Origin: Candidatus Sedimenticola sp. (ex Thyasira tokunagai)
Lineage (GTDB): Bacteria; Pseudomonadota; Gammaproteobacteria; Chromatiales; Chromatiaceae
Assembly (NCBI GenBank): GCA_037318855.1
Contig: CP134874.1
Span: 1,240,598-1,304,597 of the forward strand
Length of the DNA stretch: 64,000 nt
Reading direction: 5' to 3'
Shown here: piece after piece, positions 34,789 through 44,680 of the stretch
Layout of the letters: each line of letters begins with the position of its first letter
How positions within the stretch are numbered: the stretch's first letter is position 1
Program-made: the position numbers and the translations under genes
The notes under the pieces: generated by a model
What the model was told of the DNA's origin: nothing
Database searches by the model: none
What the model saw: the letters and a program-made list of their open reading frames with translations, nothing else

Positions 34789-35586
34789 TCAGGCTCTGAT
34801 GGCGTCTGTCAGATGAGGGTGAATTATTTTGACCATGGCGCTGTGTAGCCGTAAGCCACCGGCGATGACGTTACCGGTTTCGAGGAAACGACCTCCTCCG
34901 CCGATGTCTGAAACGGTGCCCCCCGCCTCTTTTACCAGCAGTGCACCGGCGGCAAAATCCCACTCCGAAAGTCCCAGTTCCCAGAAGCCGTCAATACGAC
35001 CCGCTGCCACATAGGCAAAATCGAGAGCAGCTGAACCTGGGCGACGTATCCCTGCGGTCGGTATCAGCAGATCCTTGAACATACCCATATAGGCGTCCAG
35101 GTTGGAGTGGTCGCTGTAAGGGAACCCTGTGCCAAGGAGAGCCCCTTCAAGCCCCTTCCTTTTGCTCACTCGCAAACGCCGATCATTCAGCAGTGCGCCC
35201 TCTCCACGGCTGGCGGTAAACATCTCGTCGCGTAACGGATCGTAAACAACGCCATGCTCAAGCACACCTTTGTGTTTCAATGCGATGGAGATAGAAAACT
35301 GAGGAAATCCATGGAGGTAGTTGGTGGTCCCGTCCAGGGGATCGATGACCCACTGGTACTCATTACCATCGTGCCGTCCGCTCTCTTCGGCGAGAATCGC
35401 ATGGTCGGGATAGGCGTCTTTCAGGGTCTTGATGACGGCCTGCTCGGATGCCTTGTCTACTTCGGAGACAAAGTCATTCTTTCCCTTCGAACTGATCGAA
35501 AGGGTGTCAATACGATCATGATAGCGAAGTAATATACTACCGGCGTTACGGGCGGCACGTACCGCTATATTCATCATTGGGTGCAT
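34789..35586 (-). CDS. suhB: Inositol monophosphatase family protein SuhB
   Basis: ATG 35586 gives 265 residues opening MHPMMNIAVRAARNAGSIL, as in enteric SuhB. Metal-site motifs are complete: AEESG, WVIDPLDGTTNY and WDFAAGALLVKEAGG. It dephosphorylates inositol phosphates in vitro and in enterics also assists rRNA antitermination. It diverges from trmJ as in E. coli, though the gap here is expanded by repeats. Confidence 0.95.
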   Translation of the reverse strand: MHPMMNIAVRAARNAGSILLRYHDRIDTLSISSKGKNDFVSEVDKASEQAVIKTLKDAYPDHAILAEESGRHDGNEYQWVIDPLDGTTNYLHGFPQFSISIALKHKGVLEHGVVYDPLRDEMFTASRGEGALLNDRRLRVSKRKGLEGALLGTGFPYSDHSNLDAYMGMFKDLLIPTAGIRRPGSAALDFAYVAAGRIDGFWELGLSEWDFAAGALLVKEAGGTVSDIGGGGRFLETGNVIAGGLRLHSAMVKIIHPHLTDAIRA

Positions 35587-35765
35587 GGGCGGCAAAGATA
35601 CAGCAAGCAGCGACGGCTATAAAGAGGTATGTGCAGTTTTTCTTTTTAAAAAGCGGGACACAGAGAACGCGGAGGAGCACAGAGAGCGCAGAGAAAAGGA
35701 CAAAAAGATAAACAGGCTGTGCACAATAATCCTGAAAAGCAGCTCTATGGTAGAAAAGGCACACT

Positions 35766-35829
35766 GTAGGAGCAAACTTGTTCGCGACTTGCTCCGAGGC
35801 CTCTTCTTCGCGAACAAGTTCGCTCCTAC
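35766..35829. repeat. REP-like inverted pair
   Basis: GTAGGAGC and GCTCCTAC are the outer ends; AACTTGTTCGCGA and TTCGCGAACAAGTT form the inner stem. It is one of at least five GTAGGAGC-type elements in the window. Confidence 0.7.
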
Positions 35830-35854
35830 GCCCGATCACCGGATTATTGTCTCG

Positions 35855-35876
35855 TTCCCACGCTCCTGCGTGGGAA
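35855..35876. repeat. Hairpin of the TTCCCACGC type
   Basis: TTCCCACGC and GCGTGGGAA form a perfect 9-base stem with loop TCCT. It differs from the GTAGGAGC elements and looks like a second REP class. Confidence 0.6.
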
Positions 35877-36115
35877 TGCATACGAGGCTTCGGCCATGTC
35901 TTGGTAGGCAAAAGGTAACTGCCATGCAGTCTTCAGCTCAATCTCTTCGATCAGTTCTGCTATGTGTTTCCACGGAGGTCTGTGGGAACCAGTACATCAA
36001 CTAATGTTTTGTAATCTTTTTCTCTGCGCACTTTGCGTAACCTCTGCGCCCTCAGCGTCCCGTTTTCATGGTGCAAGGTTAGAATATGGACCACCGTTCA
36101 TGTACCCTTCGCACC

Positions 36116-36850
36116 ATGTTGAAGAATATCCGTATTGTAATGATTGAGACCTCACACCCCGGGAATATCGGGGCAGTAGCCCGGGCGATGAAAAATATGT
36201 GCCTGGAGAATCTCTGCCTGGTGAGGCCGAAAGAGTTTCCCTGTGCTGAGGCGACTGCCCGGGCATCTGGTGCCGATGATCTTTTGGCCGGTGCCCATGT
36301 GTTCGATTCTCTGGATGAGGCCCTGAGAGGGTGCCGTCTGGTGGTGGGTGCGAGCGCCCGCTTGCGCACAGTGGAATGGCCGCAATTGGCGCCTCGGGCC
36401 TGTGCCGAAAAGGTGTGGCGCGAGGCGACCAAGGGAGATGTTGCAATACTCTTCGGTCGTGAGAGTTCCGGCCTGCGTAACAGCGAACTGGATCGCTGTC
36501 AGTACCTGGTTCATATCCCCGCTAATGCTGAATATTGCTCACTGAATATTGCCCAAGCGCTGCAGGTCATCGCCTATGAGCTGCATGTGGAGTCGCTTGT
36601 CGGCGTCCCAGAAGAGGATGCGGTGGTAAAAGATGTCGCCACTGCCGACGCAATGGAGGGCTTTTTCGATCATCTGTCTCAGACCATGGGAGATATCGGC
36701 TTCTCCGATCCCAGTCAGTCAGAAAAACTCCACCGCCGCTTGCGTCGGCTCTTCTTCCGGGCCCGCCCCGATACAGAAGAGTTGAATATTCTTCGCGGCA
36801 TTCTCAGTGCTGCGCAAGGGCGTAAGTCGATGAGGGGTAAGGATAAATAG
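36116..36850 (+). CDS. trmJ: tRNA (cytidine/uridine-2'-O-)-methyltransferase TrmJ
   Basis: TrmJ methylates the ribose of nucleotide 32 in tRNAs. ATG 36116 gives 244 residues opening MLKNIRIVMIETSHPGNIG, matching known TrmJ; a start at 36086 is less likely. SPOUT motifs are seen: ILFGRESSGLRNSEL and IPANAEYCSLNIAQALQV (knot region). A helical C-terminal extension follows. It lies upstream of the isc region as in enterics. Confidence 0.95.
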   Translation: MLKNIRIVMIETSHPGNIGAVARAMKNMCLENLCLVRPKEFPCAEATARASGADDLLAGAHVFDSLDEALRGCRLVVGASARLRTVEWPQLAPRACAEKVWREATKGDVAILFGRESSGLRNSELDRCQYLVHIPANAEYCSLNIAQALQVIAYELHVESLVGVPEEDAVVKDVATADAMEGFFDHLSQTMGDIGFSDPSQSEKLHRRLRRLFFRARPDTEELNILRGILSAAQGRKSMRGKDK

Positions 36851-36862
36851 GGCAGTTAGTGT

Positions 36863-36941
36863 GTAGGAGCGCTTTCCCGAAGCGCGATGGACATTTGTAC
36901 TAAGCCAGCTCTTTCATCGCGGTTCGAGAAACCGCTCCTAC
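36863..36941. repeat. REP-like inverted pair after trmJ
   Basis: Two hairpins face each other: GTAGGAGCGCTTTCCCGAAG with GCGATG at left and CATCGCGGTTCGAGAAACCG with CTCCTAC at right. Layout is like the pair at 44065-44145. Confidence 0.75.
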
Positions 36942-37078
36942 GCTATAAAAAAGGCTCAAATTGGTGTAATTGTACACCTTCGGTTTATCGCGCTGGTCAG
37001 CAGGCTTAATAATCTAGTAGAATAGTTGGTCTTTATCCGGCCATTGCGGCCGACAGCTGAGTTGAGTGGGATTTGTCG

Positions 37079-37891
37079 ATGCTTTCGCGTCTCAAAGAGG
37101 ATATCAAAAGCGTATTTGATCGCGATCCGGCGGCGCGTAACACCCTTGAGGTGATTACCACCTACCCCGGACTGCATGCGCTGTTGTTTCATCGATTGAG
37201 TCACTGGCTGTGGAGCATCGGCTTGTGCTGGATTGCCCGGCTGCTTTCGGCCGTGTCGCGCTGGTTGACCGGTATTGAAATCCATCCGGGAGCGCAGATT
37301 GGTCGCCGCCTCTTTATCGATCACGGCATGGGTGTGGTGATTGGTGAGACCGCTGTGATTGGCGATGATTGCACCCTCTACCACGGTGTTACACTTGGTG
37401 GTACCAGCTGGCAGAAGGGGAAGCGTCACCCAACATTAGCTAGTGATGTGGTCGTGGGAGCGGGCGCAAAGGTGCTTGGCCCTATCGATATAGGAAAGGG
37501 GGCGCGCATCGGCTCCAATGCGGTGGTGGTAAAGTCGGTACCGCCCGCGACAACGGTGGTGGGCGTTCCGGGTCGGTTGGTTGACTCTTCCCTCACACAA
37601 GATAATACCCATCGCAGCAAAATCGCAAAAAAAATGGGTTTCGATGCCTATGGCGCCACCAGTGATGCACCGGATCCTGTGGCCCATGCGATCAACTGTA
37701 TGCTCGATCATATTCACGTGATGGATCAACGCATGCAGCAGATGTGTGAGGTTATGAAGCAGGTGGGTGAGGATCAGCCCGATCTCGACCTGCCTGACCT
37801 GGATGCTTGTGAAATTGCCTCAACAGCAGAAGAATTGCTTAAAATTCAACCTGATATAAATAATTCCCCTGATATTCAAAAGACCAGCTGA
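37079..37891 (+). CDS. cysE: Serine O-acetyltransferase
   Basis: CysE makes O-acetylserine from serine and acetyl-CoA, the first step of cysteine synthesis. ATG 37079 gives 270 residues. The hexapeptide-repeat helix is clear ([61 protein letters not shown]) with the catalytic His/Asp region IDHGMG. A longer than usual C-terminal tail contains an Asp-Leu run ([10 protein letters not shown]). Its place between trmJ and iscR links cysteine supply to Fe-S assembly. Confidence 0.95.
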   Translation: MLSRLKEDIKSVFDRDPAARNTLEVITTYPGLHALLFHRLSHWLWSIGLCWIARLLSAVSRWLTGIEIHPGAQIGRRLFIDHGMGVVIGETAVIGDDCTLYHGVTLGGTSWQKGKRHPTLASDVVVGAGAKVLGPIDIGKGARIGSNAVVVKSVPPATTVVGVPGRLVDSSLTQDNTHRSKIAKKMGFDAYGATSDAPDPVAHAINCMLDHIHVMDQRMQQMCEVMKQVGEDQPDLDLPDLDACEIASTAEELLKIQPDINNSPDIQKTS

Positions 37892-37904
37892 AGGCGACTG
37901 CTGA

Positions 37905-37936
37905 ATACTTGACTATTTTAGTAAGTCTTGTATATT
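37905..37936 (+). promoter_or_regulatory. isc operon promoter with IscR-type site
   Basis: TTGACT (37909-37914) and TATATT (37931-37936) are 16 bases apart. The overlapping ATACTTGACTATTTTAGT matches the left half and centre of the E. coli type 1 IscR box (ATASYYGACTRWWWYAGT), with a weaker right half. This implies feedback repression by [2Fe-2S]-IscR. Confidence 0.65.
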
Positions 37937-37969
37937 AGTCATTACGGATATTATCTAGGAGCACCTGCT

Positions 37970-38461
37970 TTGAGGTTGACTACTAAAGGCCGCTACGCGG
38001 TCACGGCAATGCTGGATCTTGCCCTCCATCAGGGGGAGGGACCTATCACTCTGGCGGAAATCGCCAAAAGGCAGGGTATCTCTCTCTCCTACCTTGAGCA
38101 GCTCTTCTCACGGCTTCGCAAACGGACGCTGGTGGGTAGTGTTCGTGGGCCTGGTGGCGGCTACATCCTCAACCGGGGCTCCGAAGAGATCTCCATTGCT
38201 GAAGTGATCAGCGCAGTGGATGAGAAGGTGGATACTACACGCTGTGGCGGTGATCACAACTGCCAGGGTAATGAGCGTTGTCTGACACACGATCTCTGGA
38301 AAGATCTCAGTGGTCAGATCTATGACTACCTGGATCAGATAAGTTTGAATGACCTCATGGAGCGCAATGGCGTTCAGCAAGTGGCGCAGCGCCAGGATGG
38401 AAGTCCGGCGGCCGAGGTGGACTTTGACCAGACACGCGCCGTCGGCGGTGTCGGTGTATAA
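37970..38461 (+). CDS. iscR: Fe-S cluster regulator IscR
   Basis: I choose TTG 37970 (163 residues), which has AGGAG eight bases upstream and yields [19 protein letters not shown], the conserved IscR start; the longer frame from 37928 covers the promoter. The winged-helix Rrf2 domain includes [18 protein letters not shown] and GPGGGYIL. Cluster ligands are [16 protein letters not shown] (C-x5-C-x5-C-x2-H). It represses its own operon when Fe-S supply is adequate. Confidence 0.95.
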   Translation: MRLTTKGRYAVTAMLDLALHQGEGPITLAEIAKRQGISLSYLEQLFSRLRKRTLVGSVRGPGGGYILNRGSEEISIAEVISAVDEKVDTTRCGGDHNCQGNERCLTHDLWKDLSGQIYDYLDQISLNDLMERNGVQQVAQRQDGSPAAEVDFDQTRAVGGVGV

Positions 38462-38488
38462 CCAGATTTTGCGATTTTGGAGCGATAG

Positions 38489-39703
38489 ATGAAGTTACCA
38501 ATCTATATGGACTATTCGGCTACGACGCCGGTTGATCCGCGGGTGGCGGAGAAGATGTGTCAATGCCTTACCCCTGATGGGATCTTTGGTAATCCAGCCT
38601 CCCGTTCCCATCAATTCGGCTGGGAAGCGGATGAAGCTGTTGAACAGGCTCGGCGGGATGTGGCGGCACTGATCAATGCGGACTCGAGGGAGATCGCATG
38701 GACTTCAGGCGCGACCGAATCGGATAATCTGGCGATCAAGGGTGTGGCTCACTTCTATCGCAAAAAGGGCAAACACATTATCACCTGCAAAACTGAGCAT
38801 AAGGCGGTGCTGGATACTTGTCGACAACTGGAGCGGGAAGGGTTTGAAGTGACCTATCTTGATCCTGAGCCCAGCGGTCTGATTGATCTGGTCAAGCTTG
38901 AAGCGGCAATGCGGGACGACACAATTCTGGTCTCCCTGATGCATGTCAATAATGAGATTGGTGTGATTCAGGACGTCGCGGCTATCGGTGAGTTGACTCG
39001 TGCACGCAAGATCCTTTTTCACGTGGATGCTGCTCAGAGCGCCGGTAAAGTACCCCTTGATATGGAGTCAATGAAGGTGGATCTGATGTCGATGTCCGCC
39101 CATAAAATCTATGGCCCTAAAGGTATAGGTGCACTCTATGTAAGGCGCAAGCCAAGAGTGCGTCTGGAAGCACAAATACACGGTGGTGGTCATGAGCGCG
39201 GTATGCGCTCAGGCACCCTGGCTACTCACCAGATTGTCGGCATGGGTGAAGCTATGCGTATCGCCAAAGAGGAGATGGCGCAAGAGAACGAGCGCCTGTT
39301 GATGCTGCGTAATCGTCTCTGGGATGGCCTTAAGGATATGGAAGAGGTCTATCTTAACGGTGATCTGGAACAGCGGGTTTCCGGCAATATGAATATCAGC
39401 TTCGCCTTTGTTGAAGGTGAATCCCTGATTATGGCGCTGAAGGATATTGCTGTCTCTTCCGGCTCGGCCTGCACCTCTTCGAGTCTGGAGCCCAGCTATG
39501 TGCTGCGCGCACTGGGCCGTGAGGATGAACTGGCTCACAGCTCAATACGTTTCACCATCGGCCGCTTTACCACTGAAGAGGAGGTCGATTATGTTATCGA
39601 CCTGATCCGCAGCCAGGTCAACCGGCTACGGGAACTGTCGCCACTGTGGGATATGTTCAAAGATGGTATTGACCTGAAGTCAGTGCAGTGGGCAGCTCAC
39701 TGA
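38489..39703 (+). CDS. iscS: Cysteine desulfurase
   Basis: IscS takes sulfur from cysteine for Fe-S clusters and tRNA thiolation. The 404-residue PLP enzyme has [14 protein letters not shown], the PLP lysine in [11 protein letters not shown], and the mobile catalytic-Cys loop [19 protein letters not shown]. The C-terminus ([18 protein letters not shown]) is the IscU-binding tail of group I enzymes. Second gene of the isc operon. Confidence 0.97.
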   Translation: MKLPIYMDYSATTPVDPRVAEKMCQCLTPDGIFGNPASRSHQFGWEADEAVEQARRDVAALINADSREIAWTSGATESDNLAIKGVAHFYRKKGKHIITCKTEHKAVLDTCRQLEREGFEVTYLDPEPSGLIDLVKLEAAMRDDTILVSLMHVNNEIGVIQDVAAIGELTRARKILFHVDAAQSAGKVPLDMESMKVDLMSMSAHKIYGPKGIGALYVRRKPRVRLEAQIHGGGHERGMRSGTLATHQIVGMGEAMRIAKEEMAQENERLLMLRNRLWDGLKDMEEVYLNGDLEQRVSGNMNISFAFVEGESLIMALKDIAVSSGSACTSSSLEPSYVLRALGREDELAHSSIRFTIGRFTTEEEVDYVIDLIRSQVNRLRELSPLWDMFKDGIDLKSVQWAAH

Positions 39704-39788
39704 GCCGGCCTCTGAAACCGTGTGTGAGTGAATAATTTATTGGGCGTTGCCGCTACCGAGGCGGCCGCCGACTGTGGAGATCAAGACT

Positions 39789-40175
39789 ATGGCATATAGC
39801 GATAAAGTTCTGGACCATTATGAAAATCCGCGCAACGTGGGTAGCATGGACAATGACGATACCAATGTGGGTACCGGCATGGTTGGTGCCCCTGCATGTG
39901 GTGATGTAATGCGTCTACAGATACAGGTCAATGATGAGGGTGTTATCGAAGATGCCAAGTTCAAGACCTATGGCTGTGGTTCCGCTATCGCCTCCAGCAG
40001 CCTGCTGACCGAATGGGTAAAGGGTAAGACCCTTGATGAGGCGCAGCAGATCAAAAATACCGATATTGCAGAAGAGCTGGCTCTGCCGCCGGTGAAGGTG
40101 CACTGCTCCGTCTTGGCGGAAGATGCCATCAAGGCTGCAGTTGAGGACTATGCCAGTAAACAAGGCGAGAACTAA
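39789..40175 (+). CDS. iscU: Fe-S scaffold protein IscU
   Basis: ATG 39789 gives 128 residues (MAYSDKVLDHYENPRNVG); a start at 39747 would add a non-conserved tail. The three cluster cysteines are present (GAPACGDVM, YGCGSAIAS, VKVHCSVLAEDA) with the conserved Asp after the first. LPPVK is the HscA recognition motif. Clusters are built here from IscS sulfur. Confidence 0.97.
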   Translation: MAYSDKVLDHYENPRNVGSMDNDDTNVGTGMVGAPACGDVMRLQIQVNDEGVIEDAKFKTYGCGSAIASSSLLTEWVKGKTLDEAQQIKNTDIAEELALPPVKVHCSVLAEDAIKAAVEDYASKQGEN

Positions 40176-40219
40176 TCCCACCACTCTAGCAACACCACGG
40201 TAAAGCCGGGGAGAATTTT

Positions 40220-40543
40220 ATGGCGATTACATTGACCGAAGCTGCCGCCAGCCATGTGCAGCGTTTTTTAGATGGCCGTGGCGAGGGTGCAGGTATTCGT
40301 CTCGGTGTTCGTACTTCCGGCTGCTCAGGAATGGCTTATGTGCTGGAGTTTGCCGATGAGGCAGAGGCGGATGATGTTGTTTTTGAGGCACATGGAGTAA
40401 AGGTGCTGGTCGATCCAAAAAGCTATCTCTACCTCGATGGTACTGAGCTGGATTACACCAAAGAGGGTTTGAACGAAGGATTCAAATTCAACAACCCGAA
40501 CGTCAAGGATGCCTGTGGTTGTGGTGAAAGTTTTACTGTTTAA
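40220..40543 (+). CDS. iscA: A-type Fe-S carrier IscA
   Basis: The 107-residue HesB-like protein has the three conserved cysteines: [10 protein letters not shown] and the C-terminal CGCGESF. A-type carriers pass [4Fe-4S] clusters or iron to targets. It sits between iscU and hscB in the usual order. Confidence 0.97.
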   Translation: MAITLTEAAASHVQRFLDGRGEGAGIRLGVRTSGCSGMAYVLEFADEAEADDVVFEAHGVKVLVDPKSYLYLDGTELDYTKEGLNEGFKFNNPNVKDACGCGESFTV

Positions 40544-40618
40544 AGGCGCACTGATCTCTCAGTGTTTTCCCATCACCCGGCGCCATCGCCACTTCGGCGC
40601 TCATGAATAAGATGTGAC

Positions 40619-41164
40619 ATGTTGGATTTCTCGAAGAATTACTTTGAGCTTTTTGGGTTGCCAGTCGTCTACCTGGTGGACTCAGAGCAGTTAGTGGAGC
40701 GTTATCGCGAGCTGCAGCAGGTGGTCCATCCAGATCGCTTTGCCAATGCCTCGGATCATGAACGCATGTTGTCGATGCAAGGTGCCTCACTGGTAAATGA
40801 GGCGTTTGAAACACTGAAGGATCCTCTTCGTCGAGCTCACTATCTGCTGGTTCTCAATGGCATCGATATGGATGTGCAGCAGGAGAGTACCAAGGATGTA
40901 TCTTTCCTGATGGAGCAATTGGAGCTACGGGAACAGCTGGAGGCAAGCAGACAAAGCGATGATCCCTACGAAGTGATCGGTGAAATTGTCGATGGTGTCA
41001 GCCGTAAAATCAATGCGCTTGTTGGGCAGATGGCCGTTCAGTTTGAGGCAGCCACTCCGGAGCAGTTGGAGCTGGCACGGGAGATCCTGCGCAAGATGCA
41101 GTTTCTACAAAAGTTAAGACTTGATGCCGAATCCCTCGAGAGCGAGTTGGATGAGGCGCTATAG
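40619..41164 (+). CDS. hscB: Fe-S co-chaperone HscB
   Basis: The 181-residue protein has an N-terminal J domain with HPD ([10 protein letters not shown]) and a C-terminal helical domain that binds IscU. It delivers IscU to HscA and stimulates ATP hydrolysis. Spacing to hscA is 14 bases. Confidence 0.96.
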   Translation: MLDFSKNYFELFGLPVVYLVDSEQLVERYRELQQVVHPDRFANASDHERMLSMQGASLVNEAFETLKDPLRRAHYLLVLNGIDMDVQQESTKDVSFLMEQLELREQLEASRQSDDPYEVIGEIVDGVSRKINALVGQMAVQFEAATPEQLELAREILRKMQFLQKLRLDAESLESELDEAL

Positions 41165-41178
41165 GTCAAAGGGATAAG

Positions 41179-43047
41179 ATGGCACTACTACAGCTTTCAG
41201 AACCGGGGCAATCTGCCGCACCGCATCAGCATCGGCTGGCGGCGGGTATCGACCTCGGCACCACCAACTCCCTTGTCGCCTCCGTTCGTAGTGGCCAGGC
41301 TGAAACCCTGCCCGATGGTGCCGGCCGGCACCTGCTGCCGTCGGTGGTACGCTACACCGAAGAGGGTGTAGTCGTCGGCGGTGATGCTGTTGCTATAGCG
41401 GCTGATGATCCTCTTAACACCATCTTCTCGGTGAAGCGCCTGATCGGCCGTGGTGTCGATGCGATGAAATCTCTTGGGGGGCGGTTGCCCTACCACTTCA
41501 GTCAGGAAAAGGGCAGCGTGCCGCGTATTTCCACTGTTGCGGGAGATGTTACTCCTGTTGAGGTCTCCGCTGAGATACTTCGTACACTGGCACAGCGGGC
41601 GGTTGCTACGCTGGGTGGTGATCTGGAAGGAGTGGTGATCACTGTCCCTGCTCACTTTGATGATGCCCAGCGCCAGGCGACAAAAGATGCCGCCAAGGTG
41701 GCGGATCTGAAAGTGCTTCGTCTCCTTAACGAACCTACTGCCGCCGCAGTTGCCTATGGTCTCGATAGCGGTGCCGACGGCGTTCATGCGATCTATGATC
41801 TGGGTGGCGGTACTTTTGATATCTCCGTTTTGCGGCTCAATCGCGGGGTCTTTCAAGTGCTCTCCACCGGTGGTGATACCGCTCTGGGTGGTGATGACTT
41901 TGACCATGCCGTAGCGGAGTGGCTTATGGAGCAGGCGGGCATTGCTGATGATGCTGGTCATCATATGCTGCGGCGCCTGATGAGCAGTGCCCAACGGGTG
42001 AAAGAGGCACTGACTGCCGTCGAGGCAACCGCCGTCGAGGTAGAGCGTGCTGACGGCTCTCGTTGGCAGGGAGAGTTGACACGTACAGAGTTCGATACTC
42101 TGATTGAGGGGCTGGTCAAGAAGACGCTTGCCCCCTGTCGTCGTGCCCTGCGGGATGCCGGGGTTACCGCAGAAGAGGTCGAAGATGTGGTGATGGTGGG
42201 TGGCTCCACCCGGGTGCCGCTGGTGCGGCAGATGATTGGTAAGTTTTTCAAGACTGAGCCGTTGGTAAGTATCGACCCTGACCGAGTGGTCGCTATCGGT
42301 GCCGCTATCCAGGCAGATCTGCTCGCGGGCAACAAGTCCGATGAGGATATGCTGCTGCTGGATGTTAATCCACTCTCTCTTGGATTGGAGACCATGGGAG
42401 GGCTGGTTGAGAAGGTGATCCCACGCAATACCACTATCCCTGTGGCCCGAGCCCAGGAGTTCACCACCTTCAAGGATGGCCAGACGGCCATGGCGGTTCA
42501 TGTGCTGCAGGGTGAGCGTGAACTGGTTTCAGATTGCCGTTCGCTGGCACGTTTTGAGCTGCGCGGTATCCCCCCCATGGTGGCGGGTGCGGCACGTATT
42601 CGTGTTACCTTTTCAGTCGATGCCGATGGCCTGCTCAGCGTTGGGGCAGAGGAGCTGAGTAGTGGTGTCAAAGCCCATGTGGAAGTGAAACCCTCCTATG
42701 GACTGAGTGACGGTGAGATTGAGGGTATGTTGCGTGACTCCATCGACCATGCCCAGGAAGATCTGGAAGCGCGTCGTCTGCGTGAGCAGCAAGTGGAGGC
42801 GCAGCGGGTGATTGAGGCCCTTACCTCCGCTCTTGCCGATGACGGTGATGACCTGCTCAGTAGTGAAGAGCGTGAGCGGGTCGAGTCGTCTCTGCAGTCA
42901 CTGGCTGATAGTGCCGGGGGTGATGATCATCAAGCGATAAAAAATGCCATCGGTGCCCTGGAGAAGAGTTGCGAGTTCTATGTCGAACGGCGTATGAACT
43001 CCAGTGTCACCAAGGCGATGTCCGGGCACAGTGTGGATGAGTTTTAA
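41179..43047 (+). CDS. hscA: Fe-S Hsp70 chaperone HscA
   Basis: The 622-residue Hsp70 has [12 protein letters not shown] (phosphate 1), [14 protein letters not shown] (phosphate 2, about 209) and [15 protein letters not shown], followed by the substrate-binding domain with [14 protein letters not shown]. It releases clusters from IscU by recognising LPPVK. Length matches the specialised HscA type. Confidence 0.97.
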   Translation: MALLQLSEPGQSAAPHQHRLAAGIDLGTTNSLVASVRSGQAETLPDGAGRHLLPSVVRYTEEGVVVGGDAVAIAADDPLNTIFSVKRLIGRGVDAMKSLGGRLPYHFSQEKGSVPRISTVAGDVTPVEVSAEILRTLAQRAVATLGGDLEGVVITVPAHFDDAQRQATKDAAKVADLKVLRLLNEPTAAAVAYGLDSGADGVHAIYDLGGGTFDISVLRLNRGVFQVLSTGGDTALGGDDFDHAVAEWLMEQAGIADDAGHHMLRRLMSSAQRVKEALTAVEATAVEVERADGSRWQGELTRTEFDTLIEGLVKKTLAPCRRALRDAGVTAEEVEDVVMVGGSTRVPLVRQMIGKFFKTEPLVSIDPDRVVAIGAAIQADLLAGNKSDEDMLLLDVNPLSLGLETMGGLVEKVIPRNTTIPVARAQEFTTFKDGQTAMAVHVLQGERELVSDCRSLARFELRGIPPMVAGAARIRVTFSVDADGLLSVGAEELSSGVKAHVEVKPSYGLSDGEIEGMLRDSIDHAQEDLEARRLREQQVEAQRVIEALTSALADDGDDLLSSEERERVESSLQSLADSAGGDDHQAIKNAIGALEKSCEFYVERRMNSSVTKAMSGHSVDEF

Positions 43048-43096
43048 AGGTGCTGCAGATCTCTCTGTAGCGATACCATAGACTAGGTTTTTTCAG

Positions 43097-43435
43097 ATGA
43101 CTCAGATTATATTTCTCCCCCATGAAGAGATCTGCCCAGAAGGGGCGGTGATTGAAGTGGAGCCCGGTATCACCATCTGTGATGCTGCTCTGCAGAACGA
43201 TATCCATATCGAGCACGCCTGCGAGAAGTCATGTGCCTGCACCACCTGCCATGTGGTGATCCGCGAGGGTTTTGACTACATTGAAGAGGCCGAAGAGATG
43301 GAAGAGGATATGCTTGATAAGGCGTGGGGGCTGGAGCCGGAATCCCGGCTCAGTTGTCAGGCGGTGGTGGGTGATGTGGCTCTGGTGGTGGAGATTCCCA
43401 AGTACAACATCAATATGGTCTCTGAGAGTCACTGA
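43097..43435 (+). CDS. fdx: ISC [2Fe-2S] ferredoxin
   Basis: The 112-residue ferredoxin has ligands in HACEKSCACTTCHVVI and RLSCQAV, the adrenodoxin-type C-x5-C-x2-C...C spacing. It supplies electrons to cluster assembly on IscU. Confidence 0.96.
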   Translation: MTQIIFLPHEEICPEGAVIEVEPGITICDAALQNDIHIEHACEKSCACTTCHVVIREGFDYIEEAEEMEEDMLDKAWGLEPESRLSCQAVVGDVALVVEIPKYNINMVSESH

Positions 43436-43446
43436 GGATAGGTGTG

Positions 43447-43647
43447 ATGAGCTTACGTTGGACTGATACCCTCAATATTGTCATTGAACTGGATGAGACT
43501 CACCCGGACGTGGATCCGACGACGGTCAACTTCGTCGATCTGCGTAACTGGGTGATGGCTCTGCCTGAGTTTGATGATGATCCTGGGCACAGCGGTGAGA
43601 AGATTTTAGAAGCGATACAGATGGCGTGGATTGAAGAGCGAGAGTAG
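43447..43647 (+). CDS. iscX: Fe-S assembly protein IscX
   Basis: ATG 43447 gives a 66-residue acidic protein (LRWTDTLNIVIELDETHPDVDP, VNFVDLRNWVMALPEFDDDP). IscX binds iron and IscS and tunes desulfurase activity. It is the usual last gene of the operon. Confidence 0.95.
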   Translation: MSLRWTDTLNIVIELDETHPDVDPTTVNFVDLRNWVMALPEFDDDPGHSGEKILEAIQMAWIEERE

Positions 43648-43733
43648 CCTCTCTCTCCGCTACCGGTAATCGGTGGTGGAATCGGCAAAAATGACTATAG
43701 TTAGGGTACAACGTTATTCGTAGGTGAATAATT

Positions 43734-44006
43734 GTGAAACCTGATAAAAATCAGTTGGATGATGCGTTAAAAACCGCCGAGGAACTACGTGACCTGGGGG
43801 TTGATAGGCACCATTTGGGGAGGAGTCTCCTCTACATGCAGCGTAGAAACAAGCTACTGGAAGAGCTGCTGGATCATGTTGAGCTCTATCTGCAGTTTGG
43901 CCTGCCGGTGGATGAGCACGCCAAGCTGGAGAAGCTGCTGGAAAGGATAAGATACTTGGAGCACCGTGAATCCGGTGAGGATGAGAGCAGTATCGGGCTC
44001 TCGTAA
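43734..44006 (+). CDS. Small helical protein downstream of iscX
   Basis: GTG 43734 opens a 90-residue charged, helical protein (ALKTAEELRDLGVDRHHLGRSL, MQRRNKLLEELLDHVELYLQFG, HAKLEKLLERIRYLEHRE) with coiled-coil-like heptads and no cysteine. No known domain. It follows iscX by 86 bases on the same strand, so it may be co-regulated with Fe-S assembly; function unknown. Confidence 0.65.
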   Translation: MKPDKNQLDDALKTAEELRDLGVDRHHLGRSLLYMQRRNKLLEELLDHVELYLQFGLPVDEHAKLEKLLERIRYLEHRESGEDESSIGLS

Positions 44007-44016
44007 TAACATTAAC

Positions 44017-44193
44017 TGATTAGCACGAATATTCAGCCGATATTGGCGATCCTTGTGACATCCCTGTAGGAGCGGTTTCTCGAACCGCGATGAAAAGGGC
44101 GTCATGGTGCGATTGTTCATCGCGCTTCAAGAAAGCGCTCCTACAAGCAGGTCCCACTGCACTGGGATCCTGGGTGAATATCCGTGCTAATCA
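44017..44193. repeat. Fold-back element with 22-bp terminal inverted repeats
   Basis: The left end (from TGATTAGCACG, with ATATTCA) and the right end (with TGAATAT, to CGTGCTAATCA) are inverse at 20 of 22 positions. Inside is a REP-like pair (44065-44145) with GTAGGAGC and GCTCCTAC ends. No coding frame. No clear target-site duplication; flanks TTAAC and GTAAC are only similar. It occupies most of the 388-base gap before the FmdB gene. Confidence 0.75.
44065..44145. repeat. REP-like inverted pair inside fold-back
   Basis: Two facing hairpins: TGTAGGAGCGGTTTCTCGAA then CCGCGATGAA at left; TTCATCGCGCTTCAAGAAAG then CGCTCCTACA at right. Same family and spacing as 36863-36941. Confidence 0.75.
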
Positions 44194-44394
44194 AGTAACA
44201 CTTTGATATATCACCTGTTTTTCTTGGTTTCATCCGGCTTTTCTTCTCTGTAAGTTAACTATCGCGATGGGGTAAAGATTGTCCCCGTCGGAACGGAAGC
44301 AGTCCCCTATATTGCGCCGTAACGGCGTGAATATGCTAGAATTCTGCGAATTTTGTTAGCTCATCAAGGTTGAGCAGTACCCTGAGGATTTTTT

Positions 44395-44667
44395 ATGCCG
44401 ATCTATGAATACAGCTGTGAGGCCTGTGGGCACACCATGGAGTCGCTACAGAAGATGAGTAGCGCTCCACTGACCGATTGCCCCGAGTGTGGCAAGCCTC
44501 AGTTGAAGAAACTGATCTCTGCCGCCGGCTTCCGCCTCAAGGGCAGCGGTTGGTATGAGACTGATTTCAAGAGTGGCAGCGGTAAGAAGAATCTCCATGA
44601 GGCGGGTAAAAGTGAAACAAAACCGGCACCCGCCTGTGCCGCAGGCGGCTGTTCCGGCTGCGACTGA
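44395..44667 (+). CDS. FmdB-family zinc ribbon protein
   Basis: The 90-residue protein opens MPIYEYSCEACGHTMESLQ and has CPECGKPQLKKLISAAGFRLKG, the FmdB regulatory zinc ribbon with two CxxC pairs. A Cys-rich end (APACAAGGCSGCD) is common in the family. Its role is uncertain. It is 13 bases before the DUF502 gene and near aspS, a conserved grouping. Confidence 0.88.
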   Translation: MPIYEYSCEACGHTMESLQKMSSAPLTDCPECGKPQLKKLISAAGFRLKGSGWYETDFKSGSGKKNLHEAGKSETKPAPACAAGGCSGCD

Positions 44668-44680
44668 CCGCTGATACAGT

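Larger units (their letters stand above)
35655..36061. repeat. Fold-back of CAGAGA/CTCTGCG-type repeats
   Basis: The left arm (GGGACACAGAGAACGC and GCACAGAGAGCGCAGAG) is the inverse of the right arm (CTCTGCGCACTTTGCG and CTCAGCGTCCCG). A compact member of the same family is at 47935-48035. The middle carries other hairpins, apparently inserted later. Confidence 0.55.
35587..36115. other. Repeat-filled intergenic region
   Basis: About 530 bases between suhB and trmJ hold three nested elements: an outer inverted pair of CAGAGA-type repeats (35655-35700 and 36018-36061), a REP-like pair (35766-35829) and a second hairpin type (35855-35876). No gene is supported; short frames here simply translate the repeats. 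Confidence 0.6.

Noticed and set aside
41197..42501. 434-codon minus frame opposite hscA
   Set aside because: Shadow of the hscA reading frame; composition His/Gln/Arg-rich and no homology.
37905..43647. isc operon as a novel system
   Set aside because: Gene content, order and key residues are the standard housekeeping ISC pathway.
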